In this document: positions 20,206 through 32,029 of the stretch, one piece after another
Position numbering within the stretch: position 1 is the stretch's first letter
Layout of the letters: each line of letters opens with the position of its first letter
Assembly (NCBI GenBank): GCA_037043455.1
Contig: JAWPHD010003249.1
Span: forward strand, 124,001-188,000
DNA: 64,000 bases
Direction of reading: 5' to 3'
Source of the DNA: Cyrtodaria siliqua
Taxonomy: Eukaryota; Mollusca; Bivalvia; Adapedonta; Hiatellidae
The notes under the pieces: generated by a model
What the model was told of the DNA's origin: nothing
What the model saw: only the letters and a program-made list of their open reading frames with translations
Database searches by the model: none
Translations under genes and position numbers: made by a program

Positions 20206-23200
20206 TAGAGCGTAAAGACGTACATAGGTAAGTAAGTTAGTAAAGAAGTAAAGACGTGTGTAAAGAAGTAAAGAAATAAAGAAATATGTAAAGAAATATG
20301 TAAAGAAACAGGTAAAGAAACTTGTAAAGAAGTAGTTAAAGAAGTGTAAAGAAGTGTAAAGAAGTAAGTAAAGAAAGAAATGTAAAGGAGTAAAGGAGTA
20401 AATAAAGGTAAAGCAGTTTAAAGAAGTAAGTAAAGAAGTGTAAAGAAGTGTAAAGAAGTAAGTGAATAAGTAAAGAAGTAAAGAAGTAAGTATGTAAAGA
20501 AAAAAGTGAAGAAGTTAGCAAAGACGTGCAATGAATTAAGAAGTAAATAAAGAAGCGTAAAGAAAGGTAAAGAAGTAAGTAACGAATTGTAAAGAGTAAA
20601 GAAGTAAGTAAAGTAATAAAGAAATCAAGTGGCGAATTGATAACAGGATTATGTTTTTCACAAGGATCATAGATATTTTTATTCCCCAAGAGTATCTACT
20701 CTATATGATTTATATATGACAGATGAATGAATATTATGTGAAAAAGTTTATAGCGTTATTTGTATTTGCATTTTGTACGGTGTGGTGGGGGATGATCCTC
20801 CGCGATCCCACACACCTATGACGGTAGGAATAAATGGGCCACCAAATGCTGGCTGTAAAAAGTAAGTAAAATTATAAGTATGGACGTAAGTTAAGAAGTA
20901 AAGAATTACGTAATAAATTATAAAGAACTAATTAAAGAAGTAAAGAAGCAAGTAAAAAAGTAAGTAAAAAAAGAAAGAAGTAAGTAAAGAAGTAAGTAAA
21001 AATGTAAAGAAGTAAGTAAAGAGGTGCAAAGAAGTAAAGAAGAAATAAAGGAGTGTAAAGAAGTAAAGAAGTGTAAAGAAGTGTACAGATGTGTAAAGAA
21101 GTAAGAAAAGAAGTGAGTAAAGAAGCTTAAAGAAATAAGTAAAGAAGTTAAGAAGTAAGTAAAGAAGTGTAAACAAGTAAAGAAGTAAGAAAATAAGTGT
21201 AAAGAAGTAAAGAAGTGAGCATATAAGTGTAAAGAATTAAGTAAATAATTGTAAAGAAATAGGTAAAGAAGTAAGTAAAGAAGAAAGTGAGTAAAGAATA
21301 TTAAAGAAAGAAATAAAGACGTAAAAATGTATAAAGAAGTGTGAAGAAGTAAAGAAGTAAGAATATATGTGTAAAAAGTAAGTAAATAATTTTAAAGAAG
21401 TAAAAAAAAAATAAGTAAGTAAAGAAGAAAGTAAAGATGTAAAGAAGTGTAAAGAAGAAAATAAAGACGTGTAAAGAAGGAAAGAAGTAAGGAAAGAAGT
21501 AAGGAAAGAAGTAAGGAAAGACGTAGGTAACGAAGTGTAAAGAAGTAAATAAAGAAAGAAGTAAAGAAGTAAAGGAATAAGTAAAGACGTAAGTAAAGAA
21601 ACAGGTAAAGAAGTGTAATGTAGCAAGTAAAGAAGTAAGTAAAGATGTAAGTAAAAAAGGATTAAGAAGTAAATAAATATGTAAAGTAGTGTAAAGAATT
21701 AAAGAAGTGTAATGAATTGTAAAGAAGTAAGCAAGAAGTCAGTAATAAAGTTTAAAGAAAACTGTAAAGAAGTAAGTAAAGACGTGTAAATAAGAAGTAA
21801 AAAAGTATAAATAAGAAAGTAAAGAAGTAAATAAGTAAGTAAAGCAGTACAGAACAAAGTAAAGATATGTTAACAAGTGTAAAGAAGTAAATAAAGAAAA
21901 TTAAAGAAGTAAGTCAAGAATTAAGAAAAGAAGAGCACCGAAGTGTAAAGAAGTGTAAAGAAGTAAGTGAATAATTGTAAAGAAATAAGTAAGTAAGCAA
22001 AGAAGAAGGTAAATAAGTAATTAAAGAAATAAAAAGTAAGTAAAGAAGAAAGTAAAGAAGTGTAAAGAAGCAATGAAATAAGTAAATAAGTGTGAAGAAG
22101 TAAGTAAAGAAGTAAGCAAAAAAAGGAAAAAGTAAGTAAAGAAGTAAGTAAAGAAGTGTAAAGAAGTAAGAAGGGAAGAAAAGAAATAAGTAAAGAAGTA
22201 AAGACATCTGAGTATATAAATAGATAACAGGCTAGCTATCTTGAATTATGTATTTCACAAGAATCCTAGATATTTTTATTCCCCAAGAGTATTTAATCTA
22301 TATTATTTATAAATGAAAGATGAGTGATTATTTTGTGAAAACATTTATAGCATGACATTATTTTTATTTGAATTTTACGGCGTGATGGGGGATGATCCTA
22401 CCGCGACCCTCACACACCTATGACATTTGGAATAAATGGGCCATCAAATGCTGGCTAAAAAAATATAAAGAAGAAAGTAAAAAAGTAAGTAAGGAAGTAA
22501 GTTAAGAAGTAAAGAAGTACGTAATGAATTATAAAGAACTAATTAAAGAAGTAAAGAAGCAAGTAAAGAAATAAAGAAGTTAATAACAAAGTAAAAAAGT
22601 AAGTAAAATGTAAGTAAAATGGTAATGAGGTAAGTAAAGAGGTGCAACGAAATAAAGAAAAATGTAGAGGAGTGTAAAGAAGTAAAGAAGTGTAAATAAT
22701 TGTAAAAACTTAAGTAAAGAAGTCAGTAAAGAAGCTTAAAGAAATAAGTAAAGAAGAAAAGACGTGTAAAGAAGTCAAAAAGTTCAGAAGTAAGTAAAGA
22801 AGTAGGGAAAGAAATAATTAAAGAATTAAAAAAAGTATTTAAAGAAGTAAGTTAAGAAGGATAAAGAAGTATGTAAGAAGTAAAGAAGTAGGGAAATTAG
22901 TCAAGAAGCAAGTAAAGATGTAAGTAAAGAAGTAAGTAAAGAAGTGTCAAGAAGTATACAAGTAAGTAAAGGAGTGTAAAAAATTAAAAGAAGTGTAATG
23001 AATTGTAAAGAAGTAAGCAAAGAAGTTAGTAACGCAGTTTAAAAAAGAAAATAAAGAAGTGTAAAGAAGTAAGTAAAGAAGTGTAAAGAAGTAATCAAAG
23101 AAGTAAAGAAGTAAGTAAAGAAGTCAAGAACAAAGTAAAGAAGTGTAAAGAAGTAAATCAAGATGTTAAAATAAGTAAGTCAATAAGAAAGTATAGACGT

Positions 23201-23640
23201 GCAACGACGCGTAAAGAAGTAAGTAAAGAAGTGTAAAGAAGTACGTAAACAATTGTTAAGAAATAAGTAAATAAGCAAAGAATTAAGTAAATAAGTAATT
23301 AAAGAAGTAAAAAAGTATGTAAAGAAGTAAGTAAAGAAGAAAGTAGAAATACGTGTAAAGAGGTAAAGAAGTAAGTAAAGAAGAAATTAGAGCAAAGAAG
23401 TCAAGACCAAAGTAAAGAAGTGTAAAGAAGTAAATCAAGAAGTTTAAAGAAGGAAAGAAATTAGTAAAGAAGTGTAAAGAAGTAAGTATAGAAGTAAGCA
23501 AAGAAAGAAGTAAGTAAAGAAGTAAGCAAAGAAGTAAGCAAAACGGTAAAGAAATGTAAAGAAGTAAGTAGGGAAATAAAGAAGCAAGTAAAGAGGTAAA
23601 GAAATGTTAAGCAGTAAGTAAAGAAGAAAAGACCTCTCAG
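20205..23640 (+). repeat. GTAAAGAA satellite array, about 3.4 kb
   Basis: Thousands of bases are built from variants of AAGAAGTAAGTAAAGAAGTG and GTAAAGAA. Two unique-looking blocks (20630-20880, 22210-22460) interrupt it and a third ends it at 23640. The Leu/Phe/Tyr-rich minus-strand ORFs (for example 20336-20689, 21237-21626) are translations of the repeat, not genes. Confidence 0.95.
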
Positions 23641-23890
23641 TAGAGAAATGGCTAGCTATCTGGATTTCTTTTCATAACGATCCTAGATACAGATTATTCC
23701 TCAAGATAATCTACTCTATATTATTTGTGTATGAAATACGATTGAAAGTATTGTGAAAAGGTTTATAGTATGACTTATTTGTATTAGCATTTTGTACGGC
23801 GTGATGGGGGTGGCCCTTCCCGACCCATGCACTCACATTTATGACGGGGAGAGTAAATGGGCCACCAAATGGTGGCTGAAAGAAAAGGTA
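20630..23890 (+). repeat. Higher-order repeat: three 250-base blocks spaced about 1.5 kb
   Basis: Blocks at 20630-20880, 22210-22460 and 23640-23890 share TTCACAAG, ATCCTAGATATTTTTATTCC, CAAGAGTATCTACTCTATAT, TTTATAGCATGAC, GATGGGGGATGATCCT and AATAAATGGGCCACCAAATG. Spacings are about 1570 and 1430. The unit is therefore block plus GTAAAGAA array, amplified twice. Confidence 0.85.
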
Positions 23891-24394
23891 AAGAAGTATA
23901 AAGAAAATCTCCTTATTTTTCATTATTGCGATAAATATTCTTGTAATAACAAGAAATATTCTCCTTATTACGAGAAATTTTCCTCAATTTTACGAAAAAT
24001 GTTCTCGTTATAACGAGAATATAAAACTCCACTTCGATTCTGGTCCCATCCGACTTTAAAATTAAAAGACTGTGAAATTATCACTTTGATATTAATCAGT
24101 CACGGTTTCCACACAGTTTAATGTGGCTTTAACACACAGAAGCCAGTTCATTATTCTGGTTTCTAGTTCCCGGTTCCCGATTCAAACCCAATAATGAACA
24201 TATATAATAATCTGAAAAATTTAACTTGGATTTTGCAATGGAACTATAATATTCCCAGTTTAATGGTTTGGTGCGAATAAGGAACTGGCCTCTGTGTGTG
24301 TTCAATGCACATGCAAATTATGTGGAAATCGTGAATTATCAGTTTACATGTCTCTTATCGGTGATGACATTAATAACAAAAAAAGGTTTATTTC

Positions 24395-24475
24395 AATGAG
24401 GTGCACCGTTTCAGCACCAACACCGCATGCGAAAGCAAAGCACCAACACCGCATGCGAAAGCATACAGAAACAAC
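24395..24475 (+). repeat. 25-base tandem duplication
   Basis: GCACCAACACCGCATGCGAA followed by AGCA occurs twice head to tail at about 24413-24465. Confidence 0.8.
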
Positions 24476-24479
24476 AGAA

Positions 24480-24775
24480 TGCCGCCCCCGCCCTCTTGCG
24501 TCCGTCCGTCCGTCCGTTACCATATCTTCTCTTAAACTGCTGAACGGGATTCAATCAAACTTCAAGTAGTGTACGACTTCCCCATTTGATAACGGCGTTC
24601 AAGGACAACATTATTTTTACGCCGCGCCGAAGGGCCCACAAGTGGGAAGGGGAGTGGGGGTGGGAGGGGTCAAATACACTAAACAGTTAATAAAACTGTA
24701 TGTTTCGACATTTTTGCACATAACGTGGTATATGCACTCGTCCTTGAAAGTCTTTTAAACATATCAAAATAATTT
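24480..24775 (-). repeat. Dispersed repeat, reverse relative of 1-890
   Basis: GTCCGTCCGTCCGTTACC, CTGAACGGGATTCAATCAAA and TTTTTGCACATAACGTGGTA are the reverse-complement layout of the repeat end at 760-840 and its internal unit. Confidence 0.6.
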
Positions 24776-24864
24776 ATTATTCCAAACTCGGACATCTGCC
24801 CTGGGCCCAGGACCAAGAATCCGTATTTTTTCAAACCAGATGAAGACGTTTTATATTTTAATAT

Positions 24865-25585
24865 TAGACGCCGGCAACACTCAAAATATGACAAAAACGT
24901 CATTGCGAGTCTATTTCAGTCAAACTCCATATATCAGTAATACAGCAGTAGAAGTAAAACGTCATAAAGAATTTGAACATGCTTTAAAAATCCGATGAGA
25001 CCGCATGTCTATGAGGTTGATCTTCCTGCCGACGACATTCGTTATCCGACGACAAGACGTCTTTTTTTTTACTACTTCCGGAACTTCAATCATACAGCAG
25101 TAGCACCAAAATTCGGATAAACGGTCTCAAGTGGGGTGATATTAGTAGCACTCCCAACAGGCTTTAAAAAACGGTGAGCCCGCATGTCTATGAGGTTGAT
25201 TTGCATGCCGGCAACACTCGAAAAACCAGACAAAAATGCCATTTCTAGTCTATTACAGTGCAAACTTCAGTAATATAGCAGTGGAACTAAAACGTCGATA
25301 AACAGGGTGATATTAGTAGCGCCGGCATCATGCTTTACAAACCCGGTGAGACCGCGTATCTATGAGGTTGATCTTCCGCAGACAAAAAACGCATGTTCGA
25401 GTGTACTTGAGTACACACTTCAGTACTACACCAGTAGAACAAAAACTTCGATAAACAATGTCAAGTGGGGTGATGTTTGTAGGTTGGCCATCAGACGTTT
25501 AAAATCCGATGAGACCGCATGTCTATGAGGTTGGTCTTCTAGCCGGCGACACTCGTTATCCGACAACAATACCTTTCTTTTTTAC
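24865..25585 (+). repeat. Tandem repeat, period about 170, four copies
   Basis: GAGACCGCATGTCTATGAGG recurs near 24998, 25177, 25349 and 25511, each followed after a gap by GCCGGCAACACTCG-like and CAGTAATACAGCAGTAG-like sequence. Copies are 10-20 percent diverged by eye. No gene. Confidence 0.85.
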
Positions 25586-25689
25586 TAAGGTTCAACAGTA
25601 ACGGTAGAGAACGAAGTGCGAAAGAGGTTGTCTACAAAATATGATGGTTAAAAGGTGAAGCAGAAACAACAATAGATGGTGATGATAGT

Positions 25690-26710
25690 GGTGCTAGCTG
25701 CTGCTTGCAGTAGATACTGCTACTGCTGCTACTACTAGCAGTAGCTACTACTGTTAGCAGTAGCTAAAAAGTCACAGCATTAACGGTAGGGAAATATATA
25801 TGCTTGATATTGGCGAAGCGGTTGTGTTATAAAACATAATGGTTAAAACGGAAACGTAGAAAGAACATACTTGCGCAGAAAAAAACATACTTGCGAGATG
25901 AGACTACCTATTGAGATGTTAAAATTCAATTGCTACCGCTGCTACTGCCCTACTGATGCTACTGCCAGCAGTTAATACTTCTACTGCTGCTGCTACTACC
26001 AGTCGATAGTGCTAGTGCTACTGCTGCTACTGTTACTTCTACTACTAGCAGTAGCTGAAATGTTACAGCAGTAATGGTAGAGAACAAAACATATACTAGT
26101 AAAACATGATATTATTTGGGGAAGCTGTGTTAACATATGATGATTGCAAAAGGGTTTGTCTGTTTAAACATGATGGTGGGAAAGTAGAAACAACATAGAA
26201 ACAACATAATTTGCAAAGTAACATACTAACGATGATTATAACTATTGAGATGTTGCTCTACTGGCAGTAAAGTAGGAGTGCTCTACTGGCAGTAGCAGTA
26301 GCAGATACAACAATACATACTTCATTAATTTGAACACAAAATAAAAAATAAAAAAAAGGATCAGAACGAAAGATGGAACGTTAAACGAGTTCTCATCCAG
26401 TCTATTAATATGAGAATACATACTTACACCAATACAGCAACCTTCTTCAATGAACGTTAACAGTAGCAGTAGCAGTGTCAGTAGCAGTAGCAGAGCAGTA
26501 TCAATGGCACTGGCAGTGACAGTGGCAGTGGCAGTAGGAGAAATATATACAACAATACATACCACATTAATTTGTACACAAAAAAAACACAAAAGGATCA
26601 GAACGAAAGATGGAACGTTAAACAAGTTCTTATCCACTCTATTAATATGAGAAGAACGTTAGCAGTAGCAGTAGCAGTATCAATTACTGCTACTGCTACT
26701 GCCAACTTCA
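25690..26710 (+). repeat. GCAGTA hexanucleotide-rich region with 250-base duplication
   Basis: Runs of GCAGTAGCAGTA and CTACTGCTGCTACT occur at 25690-26050, 26230-26310, 26450-26540 and 26650-26705. AGGATCAGAACGAAAGATGG and AACGTTAAAC recur at about 26358 and 26595, showing a direct duplication. Opposed CTG and CAG runs could fold on each other. Confidence 0.8.
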
Positions 26711-26870
26711 CTTTCATTTAATTTCTGAGGATCCATGATTTTGGGTTTCTATCAATTTACCATATCAAACATTATTTGTAAACAGTTTTATCTATACATT
26801 TTAGCATACTTTTAATAATGACCATTTCTTTTTTCAGTACGAATATATACGTATATCTTTTGCGAACTGA

Positions 26871-27685
26871 TGTAATATAGCTGAACTACATACGGAACAA
26901 GTACATGTGTGGAGCTGTATGACCATTCAAACGGACCCCAGGGCACAACAATTAATTATAAGTGTTGGCTACTGAAATGCACTTACGAAAAAGTCGGACA
27001 CTGAACCAATACAGTTGTTAATTGAACAATAGAAGGTTGTATACAGGCATATCATTGTCTGAGAAGTAGTTTAATTATGTTGTTTGTTCAGAGACCTGGA
27101 GTTGACCATTTCCTCTGAAAGTTCATGAATGAGGCACATGAAAGTTAGTCATCTAATTAACCATATTGTTATTAACAAAATGGGAGAGACTAAATAACTC
27201 CAGGCAAGGTGCGGCTGGTACTGTCATGATACGATGGGCCAACCCACTTTACGAGTAGATTTAGAAGGTCACTTTGGTTTAAAACAATGGGGGCTTAGAT
27301 AATAACCTAGTCTGTAAAATGGATTAATTATCTTGTTTACCACAAAATGATGAGGTGTGTACGACTGAACCGAGTGACCACGAAACAAGATTCGGAGGCC
27401 AGGATCTATTAATCAGGGTGGACACGTGTAAGTCATGAGGAAAGGAATATGTCCGCTATATAAGAAGCGAGATTGCTTCTTTTGGGCAGATTCATTTTGA
27501 TAGCCTAACTCGCACACCGTTTGAGCGTTAGGACTGCTTGCACGTTATTATTTGTACACGAAAGTTGACCATTTTACTCTGGTTTCTAATTGTGTATATA
27601 GTCAAAGTAAATAAATAAATAGTAGTTTAATAAATACATCTTAAAGACTATCCTTGTGTTAGATATTGCACGTCACTACAGTACA
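26871..27685 (+). repeat. 5' LTR
   Basis: Begins TGTAATATAG and ends near GTACA. It carries a TATA-like TATATAAGAAG at about 27457 and AATAAATAC near 27630, consistent with promoter and polyadenylation signals. Collinear with 33743-34757 except for a replacement in the 3' copy. Exact ends are estimates. Confidence 0.75.
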
Positions 27686-27695
27686 TAGAAATTTC

Positions 27696-27711
27696 TGGTG
27701 CCTAACAACGC
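27696..27711 (+). promoter_or_regulatory. Candidate primer binding site
   Basis: TGGTGCCTAACAACGC starts about 10 bases after the 5' LTR end. A TGG start is typical for sites pairing with the CCA end of a tRNA. The primer tRNA was not identified. Confidence 0.5.
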
Positions 27712-27903
27712 ATGATCCGACCAGGAAAAATCGCGGGAACAACACGAAGTACTGACGAAAGTAATACAACGCAAACGGATAAAACGGTGAGTGATATTTT
27801 TTGCGCATTTTCTGTACGACCACAAAAATATAAGATGATAATTTCATTTAAACCTTACTTCAAAATTAGTTTCTATAATAATTAAAAAAATAAATAATTA
27901 GAA

Positions 27904-28382
27904 ATGGCTGAAGCAGATTTAAGACAAGTTTTTAACTATATGGCAAATCAGATAACTATATTAAATGTAAATATGGAAGCACAAAATACGAACACTAGAG
28001 ACAGTTTAAGGGCCCAGACGAATGCTCTTGTCATTATAGTAAAAAAGCATTCGATGGTTAAGTGCCAGGCGAATATAAAGAATGATTAAAATAAATAGAC
28101 AAGTACAGTTACCTACAAAGATCAAATGATATACAGAAACAGTTGTTAGCTTACCAAACAAGTAAAGGACCTGTAGGGGACTTTATTAAACGATTCCTAG
28201 ACAGACACACTGAGACCTATGATGAGTTAAGAACTGAACTGTCCGCACGCTTCTCAGACGTGACATATACGTATCATGCTTTTTCCCTGTTAAGCAAGGT
28301 TAAACAAAATCCTCACGAGAGTGTAAAGCTGTATTCTGAGGGACTATTAACGGTTCGCCAAGAAATACCTTTGTCTAGGTAA
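27904..28382 (+). pseudogene. gag-like remnant of the LTR element
   Basis: A frame from ATG at 27904 (62 codons) and a second frame from about 28143 (79 codons) lie in different phases. The second contains the pattern GDFIKRFLDRH, ARFSDV and NPHESVKLYSEGL, like the capsid region of Ty3/Gypsy-type gag proteins (hydrophobic-W/Y-x-L, then Q/K-x-x-x-ESV-x-x-Y-x-x-x-L). A frameshift separates the two and the second ends early, 36 bases before the nested TTAA element. Confidence 0.6.
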
Positions 28383-28418
28383 ATATATCGTGATTTAGCG
28401 ATATTGACCTTAAATTAA

Positions 28419-29413
28419 AGACATTTCTATAGTTTTTTCTGCATAACAGATTTTCTTTAAACTTTGTGTACAGTAAGTCTGTTATATATATAGACAGAAA
28501 ATGCAAAAATAATGGTAGGTCACCATGATCGTTAACATTTTAAAAAATTATTTGTAATGCCACCGTCATGTCAATCTGTCCAAAAAGTTGAGCAAGTTCA
28601 TGAAATAGCTAAATAAGACATTTTTGAAGTCTAATCATTTATTCATTGGTCACAATTCTGCTAAAATTGTATTAAAGTAAAGAACATTTAATTACAGTAA
28701 CATTTAAAGCTCATCTTTATGTAAAACCTATATTTTTTTACAAAATCTGTTGAGACCTTTACCACAATTTATGCACAAATTAGCCCATAATAATACAATT
28801 TCCTTTTTTTTTGTATGTTCCCAATAATAGAATTTGTTTAAACTTTCTTAGGACATAGTTTAACATATATGAAAACAAAATGTGCAATAAATATGATAGG
28901 TCCCCATGCTTGTTTAGAAAAAAAAATTGAAGCCCTACCCCTATGCTAAAAGGCCAAGTTGTGTATGAAATTATATGGAAATGGTATATTTTCCTTTTTT
29001 GTTATGTTCCTAATAACAGACTTTAGGCACTTATTTGAACATTTATTCAGACAATATATGCAATTAAAATTATAGGTCACCATGCATATTGAGATTTAAT
29101 ATTGGTTTTTGGAACCGTACCATTATGCTTAATTTTTTTAATTTTGTTGGAATTTTTAAAAAGTGCTATATTTTTCCTATTTTATGTATCTAATAATAGG
29201 CCTTTATTTAAATAAAGACAATAAAAAAAAAAAAAAAAAATAATAAAAAAAAAAAATGTAAATAAAAAAAAAAATTAAAAAAAAAAAAAAGACAAAAAAT
29301 ACAACTAGACATCTAAAGCAACATTCCTGTAAATTTGTAGGAAAATCCATCCAATAGTTTTAGAAGAGAAGTCGCCCAAAAAAGCTGCGCATGGAAAACT
29401 ACAGAAAATGCCT
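28419..29413. mobile_element. TTAA-flanked inverted-repeat element, copy 1
   Basis: The 995-base element begins AGACATTTCTATAGTTTT after TTAA and ends GAAAACTACAGAAAATGCCT before TTTA, an eroded TTAA. It is collinear with 47090-48109, including AGTTTTTTCTGCATAACAG and GTCGCCCAAA. No ORF. The end structure suggests a non-autonomous DNA transposon using a TTAA target, as piggyBac-type elements do. It interrupts the LTR element. Confidence 0.82.
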
Positions 29414-29476
29414 TTTATAGTCATCGTATGACGTATAGATCCTCATTTTAATATACTGGCTACTGAGAAATGGAGA

Positions 29477-29775
29477 TATACATTAGGTAATGTGCTGCGT
29501 TAAACGACATTGTCTTATTAGGTGGTATAGGACCTCAATTGAGTTATAGGCGATAGACTGATTTAGTTGATAACTAATGGGAAATACCTTAACTTAGGTT
29601 AGGTGCTGTGTTTTACGGCAAGGTAAAACAAATTGAATTATCAAAATATACATTAAGTTATGTGCTGCGTTTAACGGTATTGTCTTTTAGATGGTCGATA
29701 GCCGACAGATAGAACTCGATTGAGTTATAGGTGATGGACTGGTTTAGTTGATAACTAGTGGAGTAATGTAAACGG
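29477..29775 (+). repeat. Tandem duplication, period about 166
   Basis: ATATACATTAGGTAATGTGC and TATAGGCGATAGACTG recur as ATATACATTAAGTTATGTGC and TATAGGTGATGGACTG. It lies between the TTAA element and the ORF at 30001. Confidence 0.75.
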
Positions 29776-30000
29776 AGATTAGGGAGGTATAAAGGGTATT
29801 GAAATCGGATGGTAGATACAGTGGTAGTTTAAGGCGTTAAGGAATTTGAAAAAAGGCGATGTAGTAAGGGCAAATTATTGATGTCACAATCAATTTAAAG
29901 TAAGGCTTTCGAGTACCTTAAGTCTAACCAATTATGTATATATACTGTGTCTATACTTAATAAATCATATTTTCCCTGTGTATTTCACAGATAGTTATAA

Positions 30001-30312
30001 ATGGATGCCCCAAACGACCAAGTACAGGGGGAAGAAATGGGACCGACATTCTCGATTAATTTAAGAGAGTTAGCAGATGATAAAAAACATACCCTAGGAA
30101 TATATAAGAATGAGTATATGACTAAATACATATCCAGGTTAGCCATGCACGACGGGTTAGGAGCCCTAGAAGTTTTACATGTTTATGAATTGGATTTCCC
30201 GTATCTAAGGAATAAACTGAGCAAGATGCCGATGGTACTGCTTTTCTTTGGACAGCACTTTACTAATTACCTGCTATATAGGACGATGGGTGGACTGAGC
30301 ATAATGCTCTAG
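30001..30312 (+). CDS. Unrecognised 103-residue ORF inside LTR element, after a splice acceptor
   Basis: The ATG lies 12 bases after GTGTATTTCACAG, a good 3' splice site. The protein starts MDAPNDQVQGEEMGPTFS, has charged N-terminal and hydrophobic C-terminal parts (MPMVLLFFGQHFTNYLL), and no family is recognised. Continuations in other frames follow at 30366-30539 and 30541-30780, so the original ORF was probably longer and is now frameshifted. Position between gag and the envelope-like region suggests an accessory or N-terminal envelope product made from a spliced transcript. That is inference. Confidence 0.4.
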   Translation: MDAPNDQVQGEEMGPTFSINLRELADDKKHTLGIYKNEYMTKYISRLAMHDGLGALEVLHVYELDFPYLRNKLSKMPMVLLFFGQHFTNYLLYRTMGGLSIML

Positions 30313-30365
30313 TACAACGCATGTTCTTCTTTCAAAGCATTTATTTTTTGGAGATATGACACGAA

Positions 30366-30539
30366 CATGCTGGCTAGACTACTGGTAGAAATAGGTAGAA
30401 ATTCTGGGTTGCACAGCTGCGAAGGACTACAAGTCGTCCATACTGTAGTGAAGTTCTATGAATTAACAGACGACGGACTAATTGAACTGGTCGAAATCTT
30501 GAACACAAATGTTCATCAGTCGACGGTCAATTGACTGAA
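30366..30539 (+). pseudogene. Open remnant following the 30001 ORF
   Basis: A frame without its own ATG reads LARLLVEIGRNSGLHS and VVKFYELTDDGLIELVEILN before a stop. Amphipathic helical look; no family recognised. Likely the out-of-frame continuation of 30001-30312. Confidence 0.35.
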
Positions 30540-30540
30540 A

Positions 30541-30780
30541 GGAAGATGACCTCTTAAGTAAGACATTGACCTTAATGGAAGCTAGACATAGGTATCTAAA
30601 ATCACTGACGTGTGTAGTATGTAAAGAGAAGGTAAACAGGTTGCCTCCACAGTATAGACTTCCATGTTGTTTGTCTAGAGCACACCCTGACTGTACACCA
30701 CGCGGTAGAAACAATGCCAATTGTGAAAATCTTGTTTTTACGATGACAGCACTCCAAACCGAGACAAAAACGAAACTTTA
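30541..30780 (+). pseudogene. RING-like cysteine/histidine ORF remnant
   Basis: From ATG at 30566 the frame reads LKSLTCVVCKEKVNRLPPQY, then LPCCLSRAHPDCTPRGRNNA and NCENLVF. The spacing C-x2-C-x16-CC-x4-H-x2-C-x10-C resembles a RING or related zinc-binding finger, found in ubiquitin ligases and some viral regulators. The last C-x2-C pair expected in a RING is incomplete here (a single C), so the fold is unproven. Confidence 0.4.
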
Positions 30781-30789
30781 GACAAATTT

Positions 30790-31119
30790 TTTAAACGAAT
30801 GAGACTTACTGAATACAATCAATCAGAAATTGACGACTTTGACACTAGATTCTAGGACTATTATTCGCAGGCTGATTTAGATAGTGTAAAGCGTAATATA
30901 AAAAAATTGGCATGCAACCAGAAGGTATTAGAACTTTCACTTTTAGATAGTAGGTCAGTAATGAACACAACATCATTCGCCGTATCAGGAAACAGGCAAC
31001 AAATTAATGAAGTATTAGAAACTTTGCAGACGTTAAGTGCAGAATTTGTAAATACTAGAGTTTACCTTAATAGACATGTAGGAACATTGATAAGTTTTTA
31101 TATTTATTCACGAAAATGA
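30790..31119 (+). pseudogene. Unrecognised helical remnant in LTR element
   Basis: One frame runs from about 30790, with a stop at about 30853, then open from 30907 to 31119. It is rich in Leu, Asn and Gln with NRQQINEVLETLQTLSAEFV, a likely coiled coil. By position it could be part of an envelope ectodomain, but no diagnostic motif was found. Confidence 0.35.
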
Positions 31120-31296
31120 GTCTAATCATAGATGAAATCAAAGCAGTGACTCAAAGCTGCAATTATTATTACCTTCAATTAGAGATCAACTTGAATATAC
31201 TCACAATAGGTCGTCTAAGTGCGAATATCATTTAAGCAAGTCAACTTCAAGAGGCTCTCTTAAGGATTAGTACTCAATTTTCCTGCCACTCTCTCA

Positions 31297-31612
31297 TTGC
31301 CTATTGACCCACACAAAAAGTTGTTTAATTACTACAAACACTTGAAATACACAATCTATTTAGATGGTGAACAGATACTTGTAGTCACCGAAATTATGTT
31401 GATAGAACATACTAGACTGTTTAAGTTATATTACGCAAACAGTTTGTTCTTTCCTAACAATGACGTTAAAACCACTTACTCAAAAGGTATTGTAACATAC
31501 TAAGAGCTAAAAAGTGATTTTCGAGCTATCAAACAGGAAAGAACGCTTTACGTCTTTCTATCAGAAACAGGGGCAGGTTACTGTAAATATCCACTAATAA
31601 GGTCGATAATGT
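31297..31612 (+). pseudogene. Envelope-like ectodomain remnant
   Basis: The frame at 31297-31503 ends at a TAA and then continues in the same phase to about 31612 before another stop. Its composition and order (a tyrosine-rich beta-like stretch, then a region with a cysteine) recall the fusion-type envelope proteins of Gypsy-like retroelements, with low certainty. The premature stop shows it is not functional. Confidence 0.35.
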
Positions 31613-32029
31613 AGTTTAAAAAGATGCATCCAAAATACATACCAATCAACTTCTTGTTTAGTAAATATATTTATTAAAAATACAGATCGGTCGTCTAAAT
31701 ACTGCGAACTGTATGCATCATCGATGGATCTGCCCAAAGCTATATTTGTCGCTGAAACGACATGCTTCTTGATGACCAACGAAGAACTGTAAAAATAAAC
31801 CACCAACAACCTTTAAAATTTACTTTAATGTAGATCAGACATGTACCGCCACATTTGAGCGTTTGACGCTTGTAGGCGCGTACGAAAATCAATCAATCTT
31901 TACTTCACTCCAACCATGACTTTCTTAAAAGAGCTAGATTTTACGGCTATAAACATCAAGCTTAATGTTGTGGTAAATTCGTCGGAAAAGACAATTATAG
32001 TGCCTAAGAGTTTTTAAAAGTACTCTTGG

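Noticed and set aside
20043..23501. Long minus-strand ORFs rich in Leu, Phe, Tyr, Ser and Thr that look like membrane proteins
   Set aside because: They are translations of the GTAAAGAA array; low complexity, no consistent start, no domain.
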